Assembly (NCBI GenBank): GCA_020634815.1 | Contig: JACKBA010000005.1 | Span: forward strand, 186,001 to 250,000 | Direction of reading: 5' to 3' | Source: Caldilineaceae bacterium | GTDB taxonomy: Bacteria > Chloroflexota > Anaerolineae > Caldilineales > Caldilineaceae | Length of the DNA: 64,000 nt | Part shown: positions 47,858-58,644 of the stretch, one piece after another | How positions within the stretch are numbered: position 1 is the first letter of the stretch | Layout of the letters: each line of letters opens with the position of its first letter | Translations under genes and position numbers: made by a program | Notes under the pieces: model-generated | The model's database searches: none | What the model saw: the letters and a program-made list of their open reading frames with translations, nothing else | What the model was told of the DNA's origin: nothing

Positions 47858-48759
47858 ATGCATCCGTTGTTGAAGGCACTTTTCTCGCCCTGGGCTTGCG
47901 CTGGGAGATTCTCATCCCCCTGCTGATTCTCGGCTCGATCTATGCGATCGGCTGGGTGCGATTGCGCCGGCAGAGCCGCCGCCAGAAGGTCGCCACGCGT
48001 TGGCGCATGGTCGCCTACTATACCGGGCTGGCATCGCTGGCCCTGGCGCTCATGTCGCCGATCGACTGGCTGGGCAGCCAGTTGCTGATCATGCACATGG
48101 TGCAGCACAAGATCCTGGTGATGGTCTCGGCGCCGTTGATCTGGCTCGGCAATCCCTTCCCGGTGGCCATGTGGGGCATCCCGCGCCCGGCGCGCAACGG
48201 CGTTACACTGGCGCTCGCCGGTGACTCGCTGGTGCGCCGCGGGCTGACGCTCATCAGCCAGCCAGCCATCTGTTGGCTCGTTTTCACCTTCATCTACCTG
48301 GGCTGGCATGACGCCGGCCCGTATGACCTTGCGTTGCGCGTCGAGTGGGTGCACAACCTGGAGCACATCACCTTCTTTCTGGGCGCCATGCTTTTCTGGT
48401 GGCCGGTCGTCAATGGCGCGCCGCGCCTGCACAAGAGCCTGCCCTACTGGGGGCGCATTCTCTATGTGCTGGCCTTTGTGCCGCCCAATGCCATCGCCGG
48501 CTTTGCCATCGCCAACTCGCCCGACGTCATCTATACCTACTACAACTCGGTGCCGCGCCTCTTTGGCATGACCGCCCTGGAGGACCAGATGATCGGCGGC
48601 GCCATCATGTGGGTGTGGAGCAGCGAGATGATGATCGATGTCGTCGTCATCATGCTCGGCGTCATGTTCTACCGAGAGAAGAAGCACAAGGCACGACAGG
48701 CCGTGTCCGCACACACGCACCCGGTGCACCATGCCGGGCACGTGGAGGTTGCCGGCTGA
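47858..48759 (+). CDS. CtaG-type oxidase assembly protein, likely one frameshift near start
   Basis: About 300 residues with seven helices (PF09678-like caa3_CtaG). Signatures: LLIMHMVQHKILVMVSAPLIWLG, YLGWHDAGPYDLAL, NLEHITFFLGAMLFWWPV, EDQMIGGAIMWVWSS. It is thought to deliver copper to the oxidase. The natural start is ATG 47858 (AGGACAAAGTC upstream; MHPLLKALFSPW), but that frame must shift by one missing base near 47895 to meet the main frame (LRWEILIPLL). Without a shift, the main frame opens at TTG 47830 beside the terminator, an improbable start. The rest of the gene is intact. Confidence 0.85.
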
Positions 48760-49341
48760 ATGCGTCAATACTGGATTGACGTGTGCTCGCGTGCCGTGCC
48801 GGTGGCCCTGTTGGCCCTGACCATGTTCGCTGTTACGGCTGGAGTCAGCGGCGCGCATGGCGGCGGCACCCCGCAACTGAGTGATGTGGAGGCCGGTCCT
48901 TTCCGGCTCTTTGTCTGGACGAGCCCGGAGCCGTGGCGCGCTGGCGGCGAGGCGCACGTGACTGTCGCCGTTACCAGCCTCGACGCTGCCGGGCAGACGA
49001 TTCCCGTCGACGACGCCGACGTTGCCATCGAATTGGCGCCGGCCGGCGCGCCCGAACGGGCGATCGTGCTGGCGGCGACACCAGTGGCGGGCGCCGGCGC
49101 CGGCTTCTACGAAGGCGACACGTCCCTGTCACAGGACGGCGCGTGGGATGTGTCGGTGAAGGTCGCGGCTGCGGCCGGGACTGGCGATGCCGGCTTCGTC
49201 TACCAGGTGATGCCGGGCAGCCAGATCAACTGGCTGCTCTGGCTCGGCGGCGCGCTGGCTGTGCTGGCAGTTGTCGGTTATCTTGGTACGCGTACGAAAA
49301 AGGCTGCGGCCGGATACACGCAGCGCGCCGTGCAGGAGTGA
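48760..49341 (+). CDS. Membrane-anchored extracytoplasmic protein, YtkA/FixH-like
   Basis: 193 residues. N-terminal signal anchor, then HGGGTPQLSDVEAGPFRLFVWTSPEPW, a beta-sandwich-like domain to residue 150 and a C-terminal membrane helix (INWLLWLGGALAVLAVVGYL). Domains of this type (YtkA/FixH-like) sit beside oxidase assembly genes and some bind copper; the single His near the mature N-terminus could be a ligand. The gene starts directly after the ctaG stop. Family call is tentative. Confidence 0.65.
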   Translation: MRQYWIDVCSRAVPVALLALTMFAVTAGVSGAHGGGTPQLSDVEAGPFRLFVWTSPEPWRAGGEAHVTVAVTSLDAAGQTIPVDDADVAIELAPAGAPERAIVLAATPVAGAGAGFYEGDTSLSQDGAWDVSVKVAAAAGTGDAGFVYQVMPGSQINWLLWLGGALAVLAVVGYLGTRTKKAAAGYTQRAVQE

Positions 49342-49344
49342 ACT

Positions 49345-50206
49345 GTGGAAATTCTCAAGATCTTTAGCAAAAAGTGGATACTGGTCACGATTCTGATCGC
49401 CCTGTCCATGGCGCTGTCTGTGGCTGGGCTTCTGGCAACTCGACCGCCTGGAGCAGAAGCGCACCTACAACACAACCATGGCCGAGCGCTGGCGCCAGGA
49501 ACCCTTCGATCTAAACGCCGAGCAATTGCCCCAGAGTCTCGACAACCTGGAATTCCGGCGCATCACCGCTGATGGCTATTTCGACTACGCCAGCCAGATC
49601 ATCCTCAAGAGCCAGATCTATTACGATGCGCCCGGCATCGCTCTTGTGACGCCATTTGTCTTTGCCGACGGCCGTGCTGTCTTGGTGGCCCGTGGCTGGG
49701 TGCCGGCCGATCAGGCATCGCCGCAGGCGATTGCGCAACTCGAGGAGCCGGCCGGGGCGCCGGTGCTGGGCCTGATCAAGCCGTCGCAGGCGCCGCCCAA
49801 TGGCCAACCGTCGACGCCGCCCGCTACCCCGCAGAGCGAGTGGTTCCGCATCGACATCCCGGCGATCCAGGCGCAGATGCCCTACGCGCTGGAGCCGGCC
49901 TGGATTCAACAGTTGCCCGAGACCGGCCGGCCCATTGACAAGTTGCCGATTCGCGAGGAACCCATGGCACTCGACGAAGGCAACCACATGAGCTATGCGG
50001 TTCAGTGGTTTTCGTTTGCCCTGATTGCGGGCTTCGGCTATATAATGTTTGTTCGATACCGTGAGCGGCTGGCTTCACGCCCGCAACTGGACAATGCCCA
50101 GGTGACCGAACCGGCCACGCAGGTGGACCCTGTTCTCACACAGGAGCAGGCGCCTACGTCCGAGGCAGCGGTGCAGAAGGAACTTGAACCACCGGTGCCG
50201 GTCTAG
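49345..50206 (+). pseudogene. SURF1-family oxidase assembly protein, one frameshift
   Basis: The N-terminal part (GTG 49345, EILKIFSKKWILVTILIALSM) and the main part are in different frames. The correct join is near 49420, where the text moves from ALSV into LGFWQLDRLEQKRTYN, the SURF1 hallmark. The remainder has GYFDYASQIILKSQIYYD, VLVARGWVPAD, and the second membrane helix VQWFSFALIAGFGYIMFVRYR. SURF1 helps heme A insertion. Either the local sequence is wrong or the gene is broken. If untouched, translation could only start inside at ATG 49478, losing the first helix. Confidence 0.82.
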
Positions 50207-50258
50207 GGGGCAGGCGCCGGCGGCGGAAGGCCATACAAACCCTGTATTCAAGGCGCTC

Positions 50259-50274
50259 CGGAACAACTGTTCCG
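50259..50274 (+). promoter_or_regulatory. Perfect palindrome upstream of ctaB
   Basis: CGGAACA-AC-TGTTCCG, symmetric 7-2-7. It contains GAAC-N4-GTTC, the pattern of LexA boxes in several Gram-positive bacteria. It lies 36 nt before the ctaB start. Which regulator binds is unknown. Confidence 0.4.
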
Positions 50275-50310
50275 CAACGCGTTGAGTCATAGCCTGGTTA
50301 GCATATACGC

Positions 50311-51288
50311 ATGCTGAAAAGTACTTCGGTCGAATCAAAAGTTGGGGTCGAGGCGGAACTGACACGCGAGCAGGCGCTTGTGCGTCTGGCGATCGGCGAC
50401 TACGTCATGCTGACGAAGCCGCGCATCATCCTGCTCCTGCTCGTCATCACCTTTGTGCCCATGTTCCTGGCTGCGCCGGGGGCGCCGAGTGGTTGGCTCA
50501 TCCTATGGACCATGGTGGGCGGCTTCCTGGCGGCCGGCGGTGCCAACGCCCTCAACCAGTATGTCGATCGCGACATAGACCATGTCATGGTGCGCACACG
50601 GCGGCGGCCCCTTCCCGGCGGACGCATGTCTCCCACGCAGGTATTGATCTTTGGCATCGTGCTTGGGGCGCTCAGCTTTGCCGTCCTCTGGTGGCAGGCC
50701 AATCTTCTCTCGGCGCTGATTGCGCTCTTTGGTCTGCTCTTCTATGTGCTTGTCTATACGCTATTGCTCAAGCGCTCCAGCACGCAGAACATCGTTGTCG
50801 GCGGGCTGGCCGGTGCGGTGCCGCCGCTGGTCGGCTGGGCGGCCGCGGCCAACGAGATCTCGCTGTTGCCCGTGATCATGGTTGTCATCGTTTTCTACTG
50901 GACGCCGCCCCATTTCTGGGCGCTGGCCCTCATGCGGCAGAAGGAGTACCGCGCCGCCGGTGTGCCCATGCTGCCCGTCGTGGCCGGCGAGCGCGAGACG
51001 CACCGCCAGATTGTCATCTACAGCGTGCTGTTGCTTCTGATGAGTGTCTTGCCCGTCTTCCTGCGCCACCTGGGACCGGTCTATCTGGTGCTGGCGCTGC
51101 TGTTGAATGGCGTCTTCTTGTGGGAGGCCGTCGATATCTGGCGCAAGCCGACCAACGCCAACATCTGGCGTCTCTACAAGTACAGCTTGCTCTTCCTGGC
51201 GCTGCTCTTCCTCGCCATGGGCATCGACCACCTCTTCTACTCCGTCCCGGCGGATGTGATCGACTTCTCGCTGCGCCTGCCGTTTTGA
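50311..51288 (+). CDS. ctaB: Protoheme IX farnesyltransferase (heme O synthase)
   Basis: 325 residues, UbiA superfamily with nine helices. Mg-prenyl diphosphate motif NQYVDRDIDHVMVRTRRRPLP at about 84-104 and second motif region YWTPPHFWALALMRQKEYRAAG are intact. Makes heme O, precursor of heme A needed by the aa3 oxidase. ATG 50311; the leader contains a palindrome. Last gene of the oxidase assembly run. Confidence 0.95.
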   Translation: MLKSTSVESKVGVEAELTREQALVRLAIGDYVMLTKPRIILLLLVITFVPMFLAAPGAPSGWLILWTMVGGFLAAGGANALNQYVDRDIDHVMVRTRRRPLPGGRMSPTQVLIFGIVLGALSFAVLWWQANLLSALIALFGLLFYVLVYTLLLKRSSTQNIVVGGLAGAVPPLVGWAAAANEISLLPVIMVVIVFYWTPPHFWALALMRQKEYRAAGVPMLPVVAGERETHRQIVIYSVLLLLMSVLPVFLRHLGPVYLVLALLLNGVFLWEAVDIWRKPTNANIWRLYKYSLLFLALLFLAMGIDHLFYSVPADVIDFSLRLPF

Positions 51289-51294
51289 GTGACA

Positions 51295-51422
51295 GAATGA
51301 CAAGATGAGAGGATGACGAGGTGAGGGGATGAACGGGTTAATTGACAATTGACCGTTGACAATTAACCATTCGTCTTTCCTTACTGTGTCACCCCCTCAT
51401 CTTTTCATCCTCTCATCCCCTC
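51295..51422 (+). repeat. Long imperfect palindrome between convergent genes
   Basis: Outer arms are rich in GAGGATGA on the left and TCATCCTC/TCATCCCCTC on the right; the core has GTTAATTG and CAATTAAC arms around tandem TTGACAATT-like units. No coding capacity. It lies between ctaB (+) and the ferredoxin gene (-) and could act as a terminator for both. Confidence 0.6.
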
Positions 51423-51777
51423 ACCGACCCACCCACACCGGCTCCGGATGAATCTCCACCTCGGGCCGCGAGCCGGGGTCCGGCCGACCGCTGCCTTCGA
51501 GGCGGCTGATGGCGCGCACCGTCATGTCCTGGTCGCACAGGATCTGGCATGAGAGGCGCACGCCGGACAGGCCGCGCTCGGCCAGCTTGGCCTGCTCGGC
51601 CTCGGTTATGGCGGCAGGCTCACCCTCCACGAACTCGACGCGGCACGTGGTGCAGCGGCAGTTGCCCCCGCACGCATGGAGTTGATCCACCCCGGCCTCG
51701 TCGATCAAGGCCAGCACGAGGCGTTTGCCTTCCGGAACCGCGAAGGATCCGTAATTTTCCACTGTCAAAGTTGGCAT
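51421..51777 (-). CDS. 2Fe-2S ferredoxin
   Basis: 118 residues from ATG 51777 (AGGGGAAAAGCT upstream). Cluster ligands: Cys-x5-Cys-x2-Cys in HACGGNCRCTTCRVEF and a fourth Cys in VRLSCQILC; an additional Cys sits within the loop. This is the adrenodoxin/xylene-monooxygenase type. The rest (EAEQAKLAERGLSGVRLSCQ) matches the family. The last 30 residues are Pro-rich. Electron partner unknown; it is not in an operon. Confidence 0.88.
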   Translation of the reverse strand: MPTLTVENYGSFAVPEGKRLVLALIDEAGVDQLHACGGNCRCTTCRVEFVEGEPAAITEAEQAKLAERGLSGVRLSCQILCDQDMTVRAISRLEGSGRPDPGSRPEVEIHPEPVWVGR

Positions 51778-51928
51778 AGCTTTTCCCCTATTGGTGTGGC
51801 GGTTTGATAAGGTTGGCGGAAAGACGCCGCCCCAATCATTCATGTTTTGTCGGCCGGTGGTTGTATGATGGAACACATTTGGCGCCGAACGTGTGGAATT
51901 TCCACAGGCCAACAGCGTGGGGGGAGAG

Positions 51929-53266
51929 ATGGAAGAATCAATCGAACGCCGCGAGCCGCGTGGCATGACGGCGTTCACAATCATCTGGATCGGCCAGTTT
52001 CTCTCGCTGCTGGGCACGTCCATGACGCGCTTTGCGCTGACGATCTGGGCGTTCCAGGTGACGGGCGAGGCGACGGCGCTGGCGCTCGTCGGCTTCTTTT
52101 CCTTTGCGCCCGTCATCATCTTCAGCCCGATCGCCGGCGCCCTGGTCGATCGCTGGAATCGCAAGTTCGTCATGATCCTGAGCGATCTGGCGGCGGGGCT
52201 GTCGACCGTGGCCGTCCTGCTGCTCTATGCCACGGGCCGGCTGGAAATCTGGCATCTCTACGTGGCCGGTGCCTTTGCCGGTGCGTTCGAGTCGTTCCAG
52301 TTCCCGGCCTTCTCGGCCGCCATGAGCCTGCTCGTGCCCAAGGCCCAGTATGGCCGGGCGAACGGGCTGGTCTCGCTGGCTGACTCGACGACGACCATCG
52401 TTGCGCCCATTCTGGCCGGCATTCTGCTCGGCGTGGTCGGCATTGCCGGCATCATGGCCATCGACATCGTCACTTTCGTCGTCGCCGTGCTGGCCGTGTT
52501 GCTCGTCGCCGTGCCGCAGCCCGCGCGCAGCGCCGAAGGGCTGGCCGGCGTCGGCTCGCTGTGGAGCGAATCGCTCTACGGCTTTCGCTACATCTGGCGG
52601 CGCAAGAGCCTGCTCGGCGTGCAACTGACCTTTACAATCAGCAACTTCTTCGGTTCCATCGGCATGATCCTGATTGCGCCCATGATCCTGGCGCGCACTG
52701 GCAACAACGAGCTGGTGCTGGGTACGGTGCAATCGGCCTTTGGCGTGGGCGGGCTGGTGGGCGGGTTGGTCATGACGGCGTGGGGCGGGCCGCGTCAGCG
52801 CGTGCAGGGCGTGTTGCTTGGCTTCATCGGCAGCAGCCTGCTCGGCCTGATTCCCATCGGGCTGGGGCAGACGGTGCTCGTCTGGTCGATTGCCGCGTTC
52901 TGCTTCATGTTCTTCCTGCCCATCACCAACGGCTCCAACCAGGCGCTGTGGCAGGCCAAGGTGGCGCCGGACGTACAGGGCCGCGTCTTTTCGGCGCGGC
53001 GGCTCATCGCCCAGGTGAGCGGACCGCTGGGCATATTGCTGGCTGGCCCGCTGGCGGACCGCGTCTTTGAGCCGGCCATGCAAGGCGATACCTGGCTCAG
53101 CGCCGTGCTGGGGCCGATCTTCGGTACGGACGCCGGCGCGGGCATGGCGCTGCTCATTGTGATTGCCGGCGCGCTGGGCATCACGGCGGGCCTCGTCGGC
53201 TATGCGCTGCCCGTAGTGCGCACCGTCGACACGCGCCTGCCGGATCATGACGCCGTTGCTGTGTGA
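51929..53266 (+). CDS. MFS transporter (EntS/MefA-like drug or siderophore exporter)
   Basis: 445 residues with twelve helices. The start region TIIWIGQFLSLLGTSMTRFALTIWAFQ and the loop 2-3 motif GALVDRWNRKFVMILSDL are typical; the second half has a similar pattern. Close to the DHA3-type exporters. Start ATG 51929 follows GGGGGGAGAG; a GTG twelve codons upstream is possible. Substrate cannot be told. It is 105 nt ahead of the DUF368 gene on the same strand. Confidence 0.85.
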   Translation: MEESIERREPRGMTAFTIIWIGQFLSLLGTSMTRFALTIWAFQVTGEATALALVGFFSFAPVIIFSPIAGALVDRWNRKFVMILSDLAAGLSTVAVLLLYATGRLEIWHLYVAGAFAGAFESFQFPAFSAAMSLLVPKAQYGRANGLVSLADSTTTIVAPILAGILLGVVGIAGIMAIDIVTFVVAVLAVLLVAVPQPARSAEGLAGVGSLWSESLYGFRYIWRRKSLLGVQLTFTISNFFGSIGMILIAPMILARTGNNELVLGTVQSAFGVGGLVGGLVMTAWGGPRQRVQGVLLGFIGSSLLGLIPIGLGQTVLVWSIAAFCFMFFLPITNGSNQALWQAKVAPDVQGRVFSARRLIAQVSGPLGILLAGPLADRVFEPAMQGDTWLSAVLGPIFGTDAGAGMALLIVIAGALGITAGLVGYALPVVRTVDTRLPDHDAVAV

Positions 53267-53370
53267 AGCCGCTCGATTTTGGTGTACCGAACGGTCATCG
53301 CTTTTGCCAAGTTGGCGCCCGGCGGGTATGGTGGCGGTCGCGAAAATTCGATGTGGAGGACAGATCTGAA

Positions 53371-54375
53371 ATGACGATTGATACTTTGCCGGAAAAGCCA
53401 CGCACACGAACAAAGCTCGGCGACTATGCCGGCGTCCTTCTTTCCGGTTTTGCCATGGGCAGCGCCGACGTGGTGCCGGGCGTCTCCGGCGGGACGATTG
53501 CCTTTATTCTGGGCATCTACGAGGAATTGATCGGCAGCATCCGCATGGTGGGGCAGCCGGTTTTCTGGCGAGCCTTGCTGCGCGGCGAGTGGCGCGCCGC
53601 CATGCGCCTGGTCAATGCCCTCTTCCTTGTCGTATTGGGCGCGGGGATTGTCGGTGCCATCTTTCTCCTTGCTCCGGGCATCGAATGGATGCTGATCAAC
53701 CAGCCGGTGCTCATCTGGAGTTTCTTCTTCGGGCTGGTCCTGGCGTCGATTGTCATCGTGTCGACGCGCATCCGTCGATGGTCGGCCAGCCGCTTCATCG
53801 CTCTGTTTCTGGGTACGGCGGTCGCCTATTGGGTCGTTGGCCTGGTGCCGGTGCAGACGCCGGATACGTGGTGGTTTCTCATGCTCAGCGGCGCCATCGC
53901 CATCTGCGCCATGATTCTGCCCGGCATCTCCGGCTCGTTCATCATGGTGTTGCTGGGCAAGTATCACTTCTTCATCAACGCCATCAACGAGCGCGACTTT
54001 GCCAGCCTGGCCTTTGCCGCCGTCGGCGCCGCCATCGGCCTGGTGACCTTTGCCCAGGTGCTCTCCTGGCTCTTCCGTCGCTACCACGACATCACCGTTG
54101 CCACGCTTGCCGGCTTCATGATCGGCAGCCTGCGCGAGATCTGGCCGTGGAAAGAGACGCTGGAGTCGGTAGTTGACCCGGTCGGCGAGATCGTGCCGCT
54201 TGTCGATCGCAACATTCTGCCGGCGCTGATGGTGAACGGCGCCTTCAACGCCGAGATCCCCCTGTCCGCCGGCGCGGCGCTGCTGGGCATCATCCTGGTG
54301 ATTGGCATCGAGCGCATTGCTCAAATGCGTACGCGTGCGGCCGAGCCGCCGACCGACCAGCCGGCCGCCGCTTGA
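53371..54375 (+). CDS. DUF368 membrane protein (PopT-like undecaprenyl-phosphate translocase)
   Basis: 334 residues with about nine helices. Family motif near the start GFAMGSADVVPGVSGGTIAFILGIYE, and its internal repeat AICAMILPGISGSFIMVLLGKY. DUF368 proteins were shown in other bacteria to return undecaprenyl phosphate to the inner leaflet, recycling the cell-wall lipid carrier. The ATG 53371 follows GGAGGACAG. A DedA-family gene with the same reported role follows 163 nt later. Confidence 0.88.
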   Translation: MTIDTLPEKPRTRTKLGDYAGVLLSGFAMGSADVVPGVSGGTIAFILGIYEELIGSIRMVGQPVFWRALLRGEWRAAMRLVNALFLVVLGAGIVGAIFLLAPGIEWMLINQPVLIWSFFFGLVLASIVIVSTRIRRWSASRFIALFLGTAVAYWVVGLVPVQTPDTWWFLMLSGAIAICAMILPGISGSFIMVLLGKYHFFINAINERDFASLAFAAVGAAIGLVTFAQVLSWLFRRYHDITVATLAGFMIGSLREIWPWKETLESVVDPVGEIVPLVDRNILPALMVNGAFNAEIPLSAGAALLGIILVIGIERIAQMRTRAAEPPTDQPAAA

Positions 54376-54538
54376 TTGCGGTCCCATTGTAGAGTTTGAT
54401 AGCCAGGTGAAAGCTGCCGGACTTGACGGGGCTTCCTGGCGAGGGGCATAATTGGACAGTGATTCACACGGTGCCGGGCTGATGTCAGGGTTGACGATTG
54501 TGTTGGCCGTGCCCCGGTGCCTATTCTTGGAGTAACTG

Positions 54539-55225
54539 ATGGACTTTATTTCCACCTTGTTCGATATCTTTTTGCATATCGACGAATACTTGGGCGAGAT
54601 CGTGCGCACCTTTGGCGCCTGGACCTACGTCATTCTCTTCCTGGTGATCTTCGCCGAGACGGGGCTGGTCGTGACGCCCTTCCTCCCGGGCGATTCGCTG
54701 CTCTTTGCCGCTGGGGCAATCGCAGCGCTCGTGCCGGATACCCTCAATATCTTTGTGCTGATTCTTGTCCTGAGTGCAGCCGCCATCCTGGGCGACACGG
54801 TCAACTACTGGATCGGCCACTGGGTTGGCCCAAAAGCCTTTAGCGGAAAAGTTCGCTTTCTCAAGAAACAGCATCTCGATCGAACGAATGCTTTCTACGA
54901 GAAGCACGGCGGCAAGACCATCATTCTGGCACGCTTTGTGCCTATCGTCCGCACCTTTGCGCCCTTCGTGGCCGGCGTCGGCGCCATGACCTACTCTAAG
55001 TTCATTGTCTACAATGTGGTGGGCGGTATCGCCTGGGTGCTGATCTTCACGTTGCTGGGCTACTTCTTCGGAAACGTTCCCTTTGTCCAGCACAACTTCG
55101 AGTACGTGATCATCGCTATCGTCCTGATCTCTGTGCTGCCCGCCGTGTGGGAGTTCATCGCCGAGAAGACGCGCGCACGCAACGAACTGCCGGCCGCGAC
55201 GGCGCCCGAAGAGTCGGCCGATTGA
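54539..55225 (+). CDS. DedA-family membrane protein (UptA-like)
   Basis: 228 residues, six or so helices including re-entrant segments. Signatures: FAETGLVVTPFLPGDSLLFAAGA, GDTVNYWIGHWVG, ARFVPIVRTFAPFVAGVGAMTY. DedA/UptA proteins move undecaprenyl phosphate or other lipids across the membrane. Start ATG with GGAG upstream. A terminator follows at 55257. Next to DUF368, both would serve wall lipid recycling. Confidence 0.92.
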   Translation: MDFISTLFDIFLHIDEYLGEIVRTFGAWTYVILFLVIFAETGLVVTPFLPGDSLLFAAGAIAALVPDTLNIFVLILVLSAAAILGDTVNYWIGHWVGPKAFSGKVRFLKKQHLDRTNAFYEKHGGKTIILARFVPIVRTFAPFVAGVGAMTYSKFIVYNVVGGIAWVLIFTLLGYFFGNVPFVQHNFEYVIIAIVLISVLPAVWEFIAEKTRARNELPAATAPEESAD

Positions 55226-55256
55226 TGGGGTGAGGTTGTAGAGGTAGGAGATGCAG

Positions 55257-55286
55257 AGAGCGGCGCCGCATGGCGTCGCTCTTTTT
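55257..55286 (+). terminator. Terminator between dedA and glycerate kinase genes
   Basis: AGAGCGGCGCC / GGCGTCGCTCT stem with 4-nt loop and one mismatch, followed by TTTT. Convergent genes on both sides. Confidence 0.8.
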
Positions 55287-55288
55287 GT

Positions 55289-56647
55289 TCACTCCGCTTC
55301 GACCCAGACGAAGATGAGGTCGTTGACGTTGGTCTGCGTCGGCCCGCTGACGAGCAGGTCGCCCGTGGCGCGCAGGGTCGGGTAGGCGTCGTGGCGTCGC
55401 AGCATGGCGCCGGCATCCAGGCCGGACGCCTCGCCCAGCCTGACCGTGGCGCCGTCAACCAGCCCACCGGCGCTGTCCGTCGGCCCGTCGCTGCCGTCGG
55501 TGGCTAGCGAGGCGATCGTGATCCGTTCGCTGCCGGCAATGCCCAGCGCGGCCGCCAGCGCCAGCTCCTGGTTGCGGCCGCCCGTGCCCGGTGCGCTGCC
55601 CAGCGTCACCGTCGTCTCGCCGCCGAGGATCAGGCAGGCCGGCGCCGGCGCCGGCTGCCCGCTGGCGACCACCTCGCGTGCCAGCGCCACGGCCAGCTTC
55701 GCCACCTCGCGCGCCTCGCCCTCCACGTAGGTGGTGAGCAGCAGCGCGTGGTAGCCGAGTTCCTGCGCGCGCCGGCACGCGGCCAGCGCCGCCACCCGGT
55801 TGTCGCCCACGATCTGCGTCGTGGCGCGGTCGAAGATCGGGTTGCCTGCCTTCGGCGTGTCGGGCACTTCGCCGCGCACGCCGGCGCGCACGCGCGCCAT
55901 CACCGCCGCGGGCAGCGCCTCCGCCAGCGCGTACTTCTCGACGACCGCCCACGCATCCGCCCAGGTGCTGCTGTCCGGTACGGTGGGGCCGCTGGCGATG
56001 ACGTCGAGCGGGCTGCCCACGACGTCGCTCAGCACCAGCGTGACCAGCGCGGCCGGGCTGGCCGCGCGGGCAAGCTGCCCGCCCTTGACCCGGCTCATGT
56101 GCTTGCGCAGACAGTTGATCTCGTTGATGGTGGCGCCACACGCCAGCAATGAATCGGTCATCGCTTGCAAGTCGGCGAGCGAGATACCGGCCGTCGCCTC
56201 CAGCAACGCCGATCCCCCGCCGGAGATGAGTGCCAGCACCAGGTCGTCGGCGCCCGCGCTCGCCGCCAGGTCGAGCACGCGCGCGCCGGCCGCAACGCCC
56301 GCTTCATCCGGAATCGGGTGGCTCGCCTCGACGATCTCGATGCGCGCGGTCGGCGCACAATGTCCCTGTTTGACCACCACCAGCCCGGCGGCAATCGCAT
56401 CGCCCAGCACATCCTCGACGGCACGTGCCATGGGTGCGCCGGCCTTGCCCGCACCGATGACGACGATCCGCCGCAACTTGTTGAGCGCAAACGCGCGCTC
56501 GCCGGCCCACAAGGTTCCGTCGGTGACGCGCAGATGCGCCCGCACCGCCGCGTACGGATCGACTGCGTCCAGCGCCGCCTGCATGATCTCCAGGTACCGG
56601 CGCCGTGCCATCGGGTTACGGGTGAGAATACTGGGCTCGAATGCCAT
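55289..56647 (-). CDS. Glycerate 2-kinase (GckA/MOFRL family)
   Basis: 452 residues. Two domains of the class II glycerate kinase: VVIGAGKAGAPMARAVEDVLG, LVLALISGGGSALLEA, INCLRKHMSRVKGGQLA, VLSDVVGSPLDVIASGPTVP, and the MOFRL part ILGGETTVTLG ... GGRNQELALAAA and DGSDGPTDSAGG. Converts D-glycerate to 2-phosphoglycerate. Lies 49 nt after the GH13_18 gene, in the same operon. Start ATG is preceded by an adequate AGGAG-like run (AAAAGGAGC). Confidence 0.93.
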   Translation of the reverse strand: MAFEPSILTRNPMARRRYLEIMQAALDAVDPYAAVRAHLRVTDGTLWAGERAFALNKLRRIVVIGAGKAGAPMARAVEDVLGDAIAAGLVVVKQGHCAPTARIEIVEASHPIPDEAGVAAGARVLDLAASAGADDLVLALISGGGSALLEATAGISLADLQAMTDSLLACGATINEINCLRKHMSRVKGGQLARAASPAALVTLVLSDVVGSPLDVIASGPTVPDSSTWADAWAVVEKYALAEALPAAVMARVRAGVRGEVPDTPKAGNPIFDRATTQIVGDNRVAALAACRRAQELGYHALLLTTYVEGEAREVAKLAVALAREVVASGQPAPAPACLILGGETTVTLGSAPGTGGRNQELALAAALGIAGSERITIASLATDGSDGPTDSAGGLVDGATVRLGEASGLDAGAMLRRHDAYPTLRATGDLLVSGPTQTNVNDLIFVWVEAE

Positions 56648-56696
56648 AAATGAGGCTCCTTTTGCCTCGGCAATAGCCGGTGAAGGGAGTGAGCGT

Positions 56697-58433
<1,737 letters not shown>

Positions 58434-58586
58434 CTCTTCTCCTTTCTGTTCGTGGGTTTCCAGTTGCGCTTCGGTGTACCGGTCAATTCCCGGCACGCGT
58501 CCCGGCAATCGTCGGCCCGGCGTTTGTGCGAAGTGGTTCTATTCTAGCAGAAAGTGCGGAGATGAACGAGTAGCCCAGATTGGAAC

Positions 58587-58624
58587 CCCTGGCTTGCACC
58601 GCCGCGCAGCACCGCAAGCCAGGG
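58587..58624 (-). terminator. Hairpin after the metal ABC operon
   Basis: Perfect 11-bp arms CCCTGGCTTGC and GCAAGCCAGGG with a 16-nt loop, 20 nt after the permease stop on the minus strand. No U run, so possibly Rho-assisted or an mRNA 3' stabiliser. Confidence 0.45.
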
Positions 58625-58644
58625 ACATATCGGTTCCGTATCGC

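Noticed and set aside
51938..53413. Minus-strand open frame of 491 codons opposite the MFS gene
   Set aside because: Composition is dominated by His, Gln, Asp and Arg, the mirror of a hydrophobic protein gene; no domain visible.
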